NCBI GenBank assembly: GCA_019633425.1 | Contig: WSUB01000033.1 | Location: 62,001-126,000, forward strand | Origin: Tulasnella sp. 424 | Taxonomy: Eukaryota > Basidiomycota > Agaricomycetes > Cantharellales > Tulasnellaceae | Length of the DNA stretch: 64,000 nucleotides | Direction of reading: 5' to 3' | Shown: positions 24,647-35,177 of the stretch, piece by piece | Layout of the letters: each line of letters opens with the position of its first letter | How positions within the stretch are numbered: the first letter of the stretch is position 1 | Notes under the pieces: generated by a model | The model's database searches: none | What the model was told of the DNA's origin: nothing | What the model saw: the letters and a program-made list of their open reading frames with translations, nothing else | Program-made: the position numbers and the translations under genes

Positions 24647-26151
24647 GGAAGCAGAATATGGGCAAGAATTGGGATTGTTTAAATAGATCTCTTTTTTGGA
24701 ATTCTGCAATAGGGCAAGACTTCCCGCTAATAACGCAGGCAATCGATATACCTTGATACCACTATGGTAAAAGAAAACAAAGCCACACAAAGGCCATAAA
24801 ATCTCCGGATTCGGTCAGCTTCCTACTGCGGAATTCTTGGCCTTTAACGAAGTGAAGTGATATATGTTACGAGGATTCGCCGCCACTCGAGGGAGCTCTT
24901 TCACGACCAAGTGACGGAGAACCCGACTCAAAAAATATCTTGCAATCGCTCACCGCTCCCTGCCACTTGACCTTTGGCCAGTGCAATTCCTTATTTGGGC
25001 TCTGGGACCTTCGACTTCGCCGCCCAACTTCAGAATTCCCCTAACTACACGTTATTCGCCCTCCTAAGGGGGGAGTGGGGGGCTGTATCTGGAGGGAAAG
25101 TGGGAGTGCAAAATGGTACTTTCGGTTCGGCGACTGGTGTCCCTTGGGTTTGAGCCACCAGGGGCGCTGGCCGAGTTGCGACTTGTCTGCGCGCATGACT
25201 TAGATAAGACATGGAAACACATTCCTAGACTTTCCCGACCTACATCCGCCACCGGAGAAGCAGTGGTCATTTGGCTCATGAACAGGCGCCACCAAGTCGC
25301 CTGACGGAAAACCGATGACCGCCTAAAGGGAAGGCCCGCGCCTCCCATCACTATCTTTCAACCTACATCAAATACATATGATCGAGGAATAAATGCGTCG
25401 TGGTTAGGGCGCGTTACAGTGGCCCAAAGCTAAATGTCTGAGTCGGCGGCGTGACCTCCGATGGCTCGGCGGGAAGGAGTTCAGAGTTACCGTTATCCCA
25501 ATTTCATCTCAGAGCTCAGAAGAAGCTATTGGTTGCGATTAAGTGAGCGATGGTCTAAGGCGGTCCACTGGTGCGGCAGTAGCGAAGGACTTCCCAAGTG
25601 TTGACGGCCGCCCTGCAAGGATGCTGCTCGGAGGCCGAAGCGGCTTCTGTTATTCTAGTTCTAGTTCAGGCACTCGGAAATTGTGATGGTTACCTCTTGT
25701 CGGGTTTCCGATGACGTTGTTGGACCGATTTGGGAGCTGTGGCGCTCGGGCGCATGTCTTGAGTGAAAAGCTCAGCCGGTCAGGCACAGCGTCGTAATTG
25801 GGCGATAAACCAGACTCACTGAGTGATTTACACAGGCAACCGATCTTGGCACGCGTATATGCAGTGACTAAAGGCTCTTGTCTTCCTAAAGAGGAGAACA
25901 AAGCAGCTGTGTTGGAGTAGTCTTGCGGTCGTTGAGAGCGAATTCTTTGTTTCGCCTAAACGAGAAGGCGCACGGATTGCCACTCAGCGGGGACTGAGCA
26001 AGGCTATTTACAGTCGCCCAAGGAGTATTAAAGGCGGCACATCAGAATAGTGCTGTTGCAGGACATCCCCTCCAATCCCAAATCACCCGTCTCTTCAACA
26101 ACTCTCTCGATCTCCCTATCCCTCATATCTATCCCTAACCTTTCAACTTCA
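24647..26151. other. Gene-poor DNA, nothing supported
   Basis: About 1.5 kb without a convincing coding frame on either strand. The 5' flank of the pheromone ORF is at the right end; the last 90 bp before its ATG are rich in CT and TC, as in many basidiomycete 5' UTRs. Confidence 0.5.
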
Positions 26152-26259
26152 ATGGACGCCTTCACCATCACCAGCTGGTTCTCCACCGAGGACTCCACTA
26201 CCCCTGTCAACTCCGACGATGGCAACGGTGGCTACACCTACTACTGCGTTATTGCCTAG
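26152..26259 (+). CDS. Lipopeptide mating pheromone precursor (CaaX)
   Basis: Small intronless ORF of 35 residues. It starts MDAFTITSWF, resembling the MD-F-T start common in agaricomycete pheromone precursors, and ends GGYTYYCVIA, where CVIA is a CaaX box for farnesylation with a small aliphatic last residue. The middle is acidic and Ser/Thr/Asn-rich with an NSDD segment, a plausible place for N-terminal maturation, which in this family occurs near charged residues about 10-14 residues before the Cys. The ATG at 26152 is chosen because the product length and start match the family; an upstream in-frame ATG at 26050 would add 34 residues not seen in such precursors. It lies alone in gene-poor DNA, with no receptor gene in the window. 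Confidence 0.8.
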   Translation: MDAFTITSWFSTEDSTTPVNSDDGNGGYTYYCVIA

Positions 26260-28676
26260 AGGCCGAGGCCAATAGGTTAGTCCAGTTTGCTCGCTATGGG
26301 GCAGCGGTACCCAAGGCTTATTTATTCCCCTTCCCGCAGGTGTTTCTTTGTGCCTTGCTCCGCAAGGAGCTGTAGCCAGGTCCTTTTTTGCTTTCGTTCT
26401 TCGGCCTGGACATTAAATTTATTTTGTTTCTGGTTATCCTGTATCTTTAAATGGATGCATTTCATGCAATTGGCAGCAGAGTCCCATGACCTACTCGGAA
26501 ATTTATTCGCCCCACCGTTTAAGTGCCTCAGGATATCATATGGGGGCGCTTTTTTGAAGCTGGCAGCGGCTAACGAGGAACGTTGCGTGATGCAGGGCCC
26601 GCACATACTGATTCAGTTAGCTCTTCTTGCATAGAGACCGGAAGAGTGAAACTGTGTTGGTTGCCATGATCGTGTCGTTCCAAAGGATGGGATAATCCTG
26701 GTTGGTAGCCCGAATGATTTTATACACGCATGAGCGGCATTTAAGGACACGGGCGTTACCAGCACTATATTTGAGCGCAGCGATAGAAGCGCGCGGAAAT
26801 CATTGTTGAAGCCTGTATAATTTTCTCTTCATCTCGTCACGGCTGTAAGAAATTTGAAGCTTGCTTTCGGCTCCGACGCGACGTATCTCTGGAATTGTGG
26901 AGCACCGTCGCTCGAGGGTGCTTATCGAGGACAAGATGCGCGCGTAGAAGGGGGTGACTTCCCTACCGACTTCCTCTCTCACCACCACTTCGGTCCAGCT
27001 CAATGTATTAGTATAAGCCTTACTACATTAGTTCTCTGACATCCATGTCATTTCTCAACGGGAGAAGCACAACTGATGCCCATAGCCGTACCCTTGCTTG
27101 GTACCTAGAGCCGCTGCGCTCCTCAAATCGAAGGCCGGCATACTTCCGGGCTTTAGTATACGTAAGTATGTAAGTAGATTTCGATACTACTTTGATTATA
27201 TTTAGAAAAAACCCCTACTCGGTTATGTCCCCCCCAAACTCTAACTTCTCGCGTAGTATTACCGAACGATCGATGGCAAACTCGACTACGATGGCAGTGT
27301 CCACCGATTAATTGCATCTCTGACATGCGTGTCGCATACTGGGCTGAAAAAATGATAATTGAGCTTGCCCAGGGCAGTAAGCACTGCCGACACTCGCTCT
27401 CCCAGGATCCCGTGGAGAGCGGAAGCAGATGCTGCCATTGAAGTCCACCCAGAACCTTAACGACCGCCAGAGTCTATCCGATGTATTTAGACTATATGAT
27501 GAAGCCTATGTCTAAGTTTGGTGCATATAGAGTAAAAGCCAAATAGCGATTTACCTGTTTCTTTCCGGAATGAGATCTGTTGTCCCTCCCCCAGAAAGCA
27601 GCCCGCCCGAAGCACCAAATAGGCTACTGGCCGGTGCCTCTCTAGCGCCAACCTATTTAATTGCCTTTTTTATACATTTTCACCCGCTATCTAAGCTCAA
27701 GAAGTCGAAGCGAGTGAGAAGTAAGGGGGTAGGTTGTCCCCCTCCCTCTCCCAAATCGCGGCACCTTGTCCTAAGCGCTCCACGGTTCCCTTCCTAGTGG
27801 AGGATCCGAGCTCGTGCCGGAGCTAAGGGGCTTAATGTTAAGAATTATCCCGGAGAGGGAGGGGCCGTTGCCCTGAGGGGGATCTTAATTAGGGATTCAA
27901 ATTGTGGTATTTAATCGTAGATAGTAATCGAACTACTTGTATACTCTAAAGCAAGATCTCCTTGGGGTAATACCGGAAATGCGGGGTCGATTCTCCAGGA
28001 GATCTCGAGAAATCGCCCTACCCCCCTTGACTATCCCCAAGCCCAACACTTAATTCATTAGCTTAATGTTGAAGCACTTGGGAGTCGGACCATACTATTT
28101 GGTCCAAGCTGTGCCGGAGAGCATAAACTTACGACATTGCCGATCCTTCCGGGAGCAGGACTCGGAATTCCAGCGCGCAGGTGGCCGCGAATGAGTAAAG
28201 AAACCAGATTCCTATGTGCCTGTGATTTATTTATTCTCAGTAGCTGCACAGCTACGACTGCATACCTATTGAATTTTGAACCATGTCTCAGGACTCCCAT
28301 TAACTGGGTTCGAATAGGGATAAGGCTCGCCGTTTCTAGGTTCTCAATCATGCATGGCAGTGGTAATAGATGCAGACCTACGACTCTTCTCGGCCAGATT
28401 AATCGCTCTCAAGAAGAATGTACTGACTCCTTTATTGCGTTGTTGCCTATTATGCATATTTGAACTTCGGTGTTGGGGCTGCCTAGATGTGGTGGCGATG
28501 ATGTTTGGAACAAACCTGTGAGACCCAGCTTACGTGAGCTGTTACGAACAGAACCGACCACATACCTCCACCCAGAGCCATCCTGCATCTTGAGTATTCG
28601 ACGCAAGCACTCTGATTTCTGCAAAACCTACCACAAATCTATCAAGTGCATCGATATAAAAGTTTCAGCCCCCTAA
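26260..28676. other. Gene-poor DNA, nothing supported
   Basis: About 2.4 kb. AT-richer than the gene blocks, with only short unrelated frames. I looked for further CaaX-type ORFs (Cys followed by two or three residues and a stop) and for a seven-helix receptor frame and saw none, but the scan was by eye. Confidence 0.5.
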
Positions 28677-29159
28677 ATGTCCTCTGCCCCCACTTACGAC
28701 GAGAAGCTCCTGCTGCAAGCCCCTCGAATCGCTAAAGCTGAGGCTCGGGTCAGTAAATTGTTTGGCTTGGATAACATATGACTGAAAAATCGAATGCAGG
28801 AAGGATACGATGTTGATATCCTGGGGTCTGAGATGCAAGGTGCCCGTTCGGCCTCGAATCACGACGCCGCTTTCCCTCCAGCTCCAGGCATCCACGGAGC
28901 ATTCGCTGCAGATGAAGCCCAGCACGCGAAACCTCCACGGCCCTCATTCTGGAAGTCCACACGCGGGAAGATGCTCATCGCCTTGATTGTGATCCTGATT
29001 TTGGCCGCAGCGATTGGGGGTGGAGTTGGCGGCGCCTTGGGGAACAGGAGTAAATCAACAACGGGCCACGGCATCACCGGCAGCAATGGTCCCTCTGGGT
29101 CTGACACAAACCAAGGGACCAGTTCGCAATCCAGCTCTGATGGTTCTGGTCAACGTTAG
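28677..29159 (+). CDS. Small single-pass membrane protein, function unknown
   Basis: Two exons, 28677-28748 and 28800-29159, give 143 residues. The N-terminal half is hydrophilic (MSSAPTYDEKLLLQAPRIAK), then comes a basic stretch PSFWKSTRGK, one helix MLIALIVILILAAAIGGGVG at about residues 81-100, and a Gly/Ser/Thr/Asn-rich outer tail to the end. By the positive-inside rule it is a type II protein with the Ser/Thr-rich part outside and probably O-mannosylated. The helix followed by a GGGVGGALG glycine run is common in basidiomycete lineage-specific proteins. I do not recognise a functional family. Confidence 0.6.
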
Positions 29160-30816
29160 GCAATCCGTTGTCAACCAGTTTCACGAGGCACCCCTACATC
29201 CACGGCTCAACCGGAGATCTGGTTATGTAATCACCTTTGCCCACTTTTTTTAGCCTTGTATCTGAACCGACCTTCCTGCTATCATGATATCCTATCCGTT
29301 GGTTTGCGGCATCGGTGTTAACGTGTCTTTTCATCTACGCAGCGCTCGTTCGACCAGCCTCTTTCGAATCAGATCGGCGGACAAGAGGGGCTTTGCAGAC
29401 GCTCGACCTCGATTAGGTCTTCGAAATGCGCTTAAATGTGATAACGACTACCGCCCAGCTTTTTGCAAACCTCCTTCACGTGACACTGACCGATACACTC
29501 TCAATGATACACGGCTCGCTTCCTATTAGCAATAACAACCAAACCACTGGAAATTATACAATACATGCTTCGATCCAAATCCGATTTGGAGTGAAGCTCC
29601 CTCTGGATACGAGTAGAAAAGATGTCCAATCACAGTGCTGGCACTGAGATAGTCAGTTTGAGAATCAGGTTCCAGTCTCGAGTCCTCCAAACCCGGAGAA
29701 GAGTTAGCAGTCGTTGGATCCTGTTAGACAGGTTTCCCCGTGTGTCTAGGAAGCGGTCAACATCTTCGGAGGCGGCGAAATGGGCGGCGTCCGTGGAGCC
29801 TGTAGTTATCTTTAATTGGGCCCATCATTGCCTGCTATACCTCGTTCTTATCATTGCGGTGCAGCCTAGACTGTGGGAAGGGGTTTTGAATCAATGCTAA
29901 CTGGATCGCCCCCAACCCCCCTCCCACGAGTGTTATCGTGGCTCGGCTGTTGCTCGTTGGCCGATATGAGCATTTCCATCGCCGCTTCGAGACCGCTTGA
30001 TACCTTACTCTGATTTTATTTCCATAGCTTAATTGAACTTGCGTCAAAGAAGGTTAAACGAGTAAAGCACCAGATCCACACGCATATGCACATCACAATT
30101 CGGAACGTTGCGTCCGCCTAATGATGTGCATACGGTCCTGGTTCCTAATAATTATAATCCCATCTAGCCTGGGAAGCAGCATACTGGAAGCCAACTTTCC
30201 TACCCTTTCTGAGCTTCAAAGTGACCCGGAGAGGGTAAATATATACCAACCTGACCTTGCACGACAGTCCTCGAAAAAACCTGCTATCACTCGATGTCGA
30301 GAAGTGCTGGGCGATCCGCCCCTCTTCCTTCGTGTCCGGGCCGCCTACAGGTTGCAGATGGCAGGCCCGGGCGTGGTGCGCAGAGAAATTATAGTAATGG
30401 ATTGCCAAAGCCTCTCTGTGCTGGGCTCGATATAGCGGTCTGGGGGTCTTCATCAATACTGGCCCAGCTCTACAAGAGCTACAAGACCAGTTACAAGACT
30501 GCTTGCAGCGGAAAGAGATGCAAGCGGCAAGGAGGTCTAGGCCTGATAATTCAGCTTCCGAGGCTTCCATTCAATTCTCAGCATCCTGATAGCGCAAACC
30601 TGGTACTTAATGCTTTTCAACATTTTTGGCGTTTCCCTCATGACGCAACGACAGACACTTCGGCAACGAAATGTAGCCTCGTAGGGTGTAAGGAAATGGG
30701 TAATGTGGTTCGGGCGTTCGGAGTCCATGATAAACTCCGCGCATTGAGCGATGACAAGCCGAATACGGGTGGGAATTGAGGGCCAGTGAAACGCCCTCGA
30801 CAAAACTCTCACAAAA
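29160..30816. other. Gene-poor DNA, nothing supported
   Basis: About 1.65 kb between the small membrane protein gene and the 301-bp element. Overlapping ORFs on both strands near 30.1-30.8 kb lack splice-compatible, family-like sequence and are not called. Confidence 0.45.
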
Positions 30817-31117
30817 GGGAGATCGCGTTTCCGAAGGGCGGAATATGGAACGAGGATGGTTAAGAAACGTTAATATCTATATTCGCCTTTTCTTCGTTCC
30901 CTTTCAGCGCAGCGAGGATGGAGCAAGGATGAAAGAAATGCATCGTCCCAGTTCCATCCTCGTCAGGCACGCATCTTCCCTTTGCGTGTCGCTTTATCAT
31001 TGTTCATTTTTGAGCTCCCTTTCATCCGCTCCTCGCCGAGGCGAATACGGAACCAGGATGATGGCATTTCTTAACCATCCTCGTGCCGTATTCCGCCCTT
31101 CAGAAACGCGATCTCCC
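30817..31117. mobile_element. 301-bp inverted-repeat element (MITE)
   Basis: Left end 30817-30867 and right end 31067-31117 are inverted copies, 51 bp each with three mismatches; both start GGGAGATCGCGTTTC and end GAGGATGGTTAAGAAA on the inner side. The roughly 200-bp core has further GAGGATGG/CCATCCTC half-palindromes and no coding frame. No obvious target-site duplication longer than 1-2 bp is visible, so the superfamily is unassigned. Ends differ from those of the element at 24.0-24.6 kb. Confidence 0.75.
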
Positions 31118-31910
31118 ACGCTGTGTCTCCTACTACTTAGAGTCGGGGACGGCCGACGCACGTCGCCAACAAATACAGCACAGGCACACCGATAAGCCCA
31201 TTCAAATTTTCTCTACGTTCACGGGAAGACATTTTTACAAATAATGAGTGTGGTTACGGTCTAAGATCATCGGCGCTATTTAACGCGAATCGAAGAGCTA
31301 CGGCTTGACAATCTTGATTCTTCGTGAGCGATCAGGGAAAGCCTCAGCCATGCTATTAGGGGAGTGTCAATTGTCCCATAAATCCTATGGCAGTGTGGTC
31401 TTCGTAGTCTTTCAAAATGATACTTCTCGGCCTTTGCCCTGTAATAGGGTTTCCAGATAGAAGTTAACCTGCCAGATCTAAGAAGCAGCTGTGCGGGAAG
31501 CCGCAAGCGCCAACATCAAGGCTCTGACACCCGCGGCTGCCCGCTTGACTCAGGCTGAGATCTGGAGGCATCCCTTATAGTGCCGCTACTCATTTTGAGC
31601 GCCGCTCTATACATCACTTCCTCAACCCGTCCGTCATATCACCGACACCTGTCGCCTCGATGTTGACCTTGCATGGCACAGGCTGGCCAGTAAACCCATA
31701 AAAGCCTGGCGCGCATACGAGAACGTTCAACAGACAATAGAACAGGTTTGAGGTCCGAAATCGTTATGAAGGCAATTATTTGATGCTCTTCGACCCGCTT
31801 GTTCAACATTTAGGGGATCCATTCGGGCCCAGACAGAGAATCGGCATAAAAGAGAAAGAAAAGATAAAAGAGGAGGGAACCGTATCAACTACAAACGCTT
31901 TCGTCGGATT
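31118..31910. other. Intergenic, nothing supported
   Basis: About 790 bp ending at the permease stop codon; includes that gene's 3' UTR. No coding frame is supported. Confidence 0.45.
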
Positions 31911-34683
31911 TTACTTCTCGTCATTCTTGAGTTTCTCGTCATCATCAGCGACCAGCTGGACAACGTCCCTTTCGGATGATTCGTTCGACAAGGCGTTCTC
32001 TCCGAGATGACGCCCGACGTTGCCTTGAGGGCCCTTGTAGTACTTGTGCGCGTCGAGGATGTACCATGTCCTATGCGAAATCAAAATACATGTGAGTACG
32101 ATCGCCGGAGTTGAGCAGGGCAGGAGAGCAGCTCACAAAGCGAGAGTCAAAACACCACCGAAAATGACACTGGCGTAGTTCATAGTCTGAGCGGTTGTTG
32201 GCAAGTACGTAGGGAAGCACAGGATTATAGCACTTTTAACATGAGAACGGGGGTTTCGATCAACGTCAGCTTTGGACACCTCGAGAAACTCCCCTATAGG
32301 CCGTTTCCTGATTTTTCACTCACATGAACATCGTCCACGTAACGCAGATACAATTCGCAGCCCAGCCAATAGCCCCAGGCATGGAGAAGGGACCCGGTTT
32401 GAAGTGCACGTCAGGGTGGTTTCGGAAGATCCGTCGGCATGCGATGGGTACGATGTACGACAAGTCAAGCGCGACGGTTGTGAGCGCAAAGATGGCGTTT
32501 GCGGCGATTGGAGAGGCGAGATCGAGTAGGCCGGGTCTGTGAAATACGGTAACAAGATGGTTAGTGCCGGGGAAAGGATATGGGGGAAAGGAAGGAAAGT
32601 ACACACAAGACGCAGATAAAAGTGATCATCCACACAGCGTACAGCGGAGTCTTGGTCCTGGTGCTCACGGTTCCAAACACACCTCGATCAGGAAGACCGT
32701 GGTCGCGAGAGATGGCGTAAAGCGTTCGAGCTGTGGCTTGCAAGGCGGTCTGAACGACCGCGAAGGCGGTGAAGCAGACGAAGACCCAGAGGATCAAGGT
32801 GCCTATTGACGAAAGATGAGTTAAAAAATCGACGAGAGAGAGAGGGTTAGTGTGGACGGTTTATATGTTACCTGTCTTTCCGATACGGAGGAACATGATT
32901 TGGAAGAACGACATCCCAGATGGACCAGGCAAGTCGGCGAGAGGGCCTGAGCAGAGGACCATGACGATGTTGAGGAGCCAGCCGATCAATCCCGTTCCGA
33001 CAACTGCATACAGTTACGCATTAGCCCGATGTCACGGAGGACGCTGAACTCATGGTGTCGAATACTGACCGGCCACGAAGATCGCTGAAGGAGCTGCATA
33101 GGCAGCGCGTTGGACTTCTTCGCTAAATGAGCAATCCCCGTCAGTACAGCAGTCTAGTTCAGATACATGGACAGGATCACTTACGAGATATGGGCAGTAG
33201 CGTCGTAATCCGTCATCTGCAGTTCCCCCACAAACCCAAGGTCACCACCGTTTAGCAACCCGGTTTCTGACACCATTGGCCATAAAGATGAGAATACGCA
33301 CTGTCCACTGAACGCTCAACAAGCCAAACAGGAACGCGATACCGGTGGGCCAGGCACCGGCTTCGTTGACGATACCAGCGCTACCGAAGACGTAGTCTAA
33401 CGAAGTTGACGGGTCAGAGAATGCAGCTCGAGGTGGGGGTTTGATGGAGTCGACGTACTTGGAGGGTGCATTTCCGAACGAGGAGTCATGGCGAGCATTA
33501 CAATAATAATGACTGCACGGAAGAGGCGGTTCAGAAAAAATGAGCTTAAGAAGAAGGCAAGGCACGGTGGGGTTGTCAACTCACTAATCGTAGCACCAAC
33601 GTTAACGAAAACGAAGCTAGAAGTCATGCGAGCGAGCCATTTCGTAGCAAGGGAGTTCTAAAAGAGCACGTGGTGGGTGTTAGAGTCGTAGTGGCTAATC
33701 GAGGTAGCAAAATGGAACGAACCAGGATACCATGGACGGCAAGGAGACCGATGAACACGCCGACAATCTTGTGCTATTCAAAGACTTCATCAGACCAAGG
33801 AAACTCGGTTTATATTCTCCCAAAGTACCTGAGTAACTTCAAATGCACCGTCCTTTTTGGGAGGGGTGCGTTCGTTTCAGCGACCGCAAGTTCACGCGAC
33901 AGGAGCGAATGGACACCTACCGTCCCGATAACAGCAGCAGCAAGAATCATTCGAGCGAGACCTTCGTAGCATCGTGGAGAGATCAGAACAATGAGAATTA
34001 GAGCGGAAGAGCCGACATACCGAATTCGGTTGATGACACTCCAGCGACTTGGCCTGAGGGCGATAGATTTAGCCTCCTTCACTCTCATGGACCACCGCTT
34101 CATTTCTTACCGAGCAGATTAAGCCATCCTACAGTAAATCCAACAGGAGCACGGAACCGCTTTGGCACCAACGCGGCGCTTGCAGTGTACAGACCCCCAG
34201 CTGCGAATAAACCGTTCAGACACAGGTCTCAGTCTCCACAGCTCGATGTCTCTCACCAGTAGGGAAAGCTGAAACAATCTGCGGGGGTGCACGAACGTCA
34301 GAGAAGAGGTCTATTCCGCGGAAAAGGAAGGCTGAGAGACTGACCTCGGCTATACTCGCACCCAAAGTCAAGCACATGCAGGCTCCAAGAATCCAACACC
34401 AGACGGCCGAGGCCGGACCCGCAGCATAAAGCATAGGCGTATCAAAAGTCGTTGCTATCGAAGAACACATTCCCATGATCGAGAACGCGAAAGAAATAGT
34501 AGCAATGTTCGTGAACTGCGAGGGGAGAGAAAGCGCAATTGGGGATTAAATCGACTAAATTTTCCTCCTTTCGCATGTATTTCGTACCTCTCGCTTGAAG
34601 GAAGGCTTGTAGCCCAACGCCTCGAGAGCAGCATCATCGTCAAAGGAAGCCTTTGGCTCTGGGGACTTGCTTCTTCCAAACAT
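31911..34683 (-). CDS. APC-family amino-acid/GABA permease
   Basis: Plasma-membrane or vacuolar amino-acid:H+ symporter of the fungal ACT/GABA permease type. About nine or ten short exons; the model starts MFGRSKSPEPKASF at 34683 and ends with NDEK before TAA at 31913-31911. Roughly 530 residues with about 12 helices. Recognisable blocks in order: FTNIATISFAFSIMGMCSSI (helix 1, APC signature), AASASVWCW-like helix 2, AEIVSAFPTGGGLYTASAAL, GWLNLLGQVAGVSSTEFG, MTDYDATAHISEEV (the conserved DA.AH.SEE motif of this subfamily), TALQATARTLYAISRDHGLP and TRTKTPLYAVW. Both soluble tails are short; the C terminus is acidic. Substrate cannot be fixed from sequence. Confidence 0.85.
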
Positions 34684-35177
34684 GTTGCTGCTCGAGTCGT
34701 GGGGGGAAAACGAAAAGGCGGCACACGACCAGAAATCCCGAGCCCTTGAGCAATTTGAAGGATGGACCGCATGGAGGATCTTCGTGTGGCTGCGGGAAGT
34801 AGCGAACGAACGTTTCTTATCGTTGGCTCGTTGTGTGTCTCGGAGACACGGGGTACTCAACTCCCGGTGTGTCAGTGTGGGTCAGGCTCCGAGAAGTTTC
34901 ATCATCCACGAGGGTCGCATTTACGTAATTTACTTGGCTCAATTTTTAAAAATAGTGACAACAATTTCCACCTCCTTTTTTTATTCCTTGTCATGGTATG
35001 TAGCAATGGACATGGGCATACAGAGAGGGTATATAGCGAGAGAGTGCTTACAAGAGGGCGAGGGAAGACAAAGTAGCGTCAGGGACTCGTTGAGGGGTAT
35101 CGGCTGGGACTACAGCGGGGTAACGGCAATCAGCCCGTGGATGCTCCTTCGCTTCTTTCTCTCGCTCTCTTGGGGGA
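34684..35177. other. Intergenic between permease and RasGEF genes
   Basis: About 490 bp: permease promoter side and RasGEF 3' UTR side. No gene; an ORF crossing it on the plus strand is an antisense shadow. Confidence 0.5.

Noticed and set aside
26050..26151. Longer pheromone precursor starting at the upstream ATG
   Set aside because: Would add 34 Ser/Pro/Ile-rich residues atypical for these precursors; the CT-rich segment looks like a 5' UTR and the MDAFT start is at 26152.
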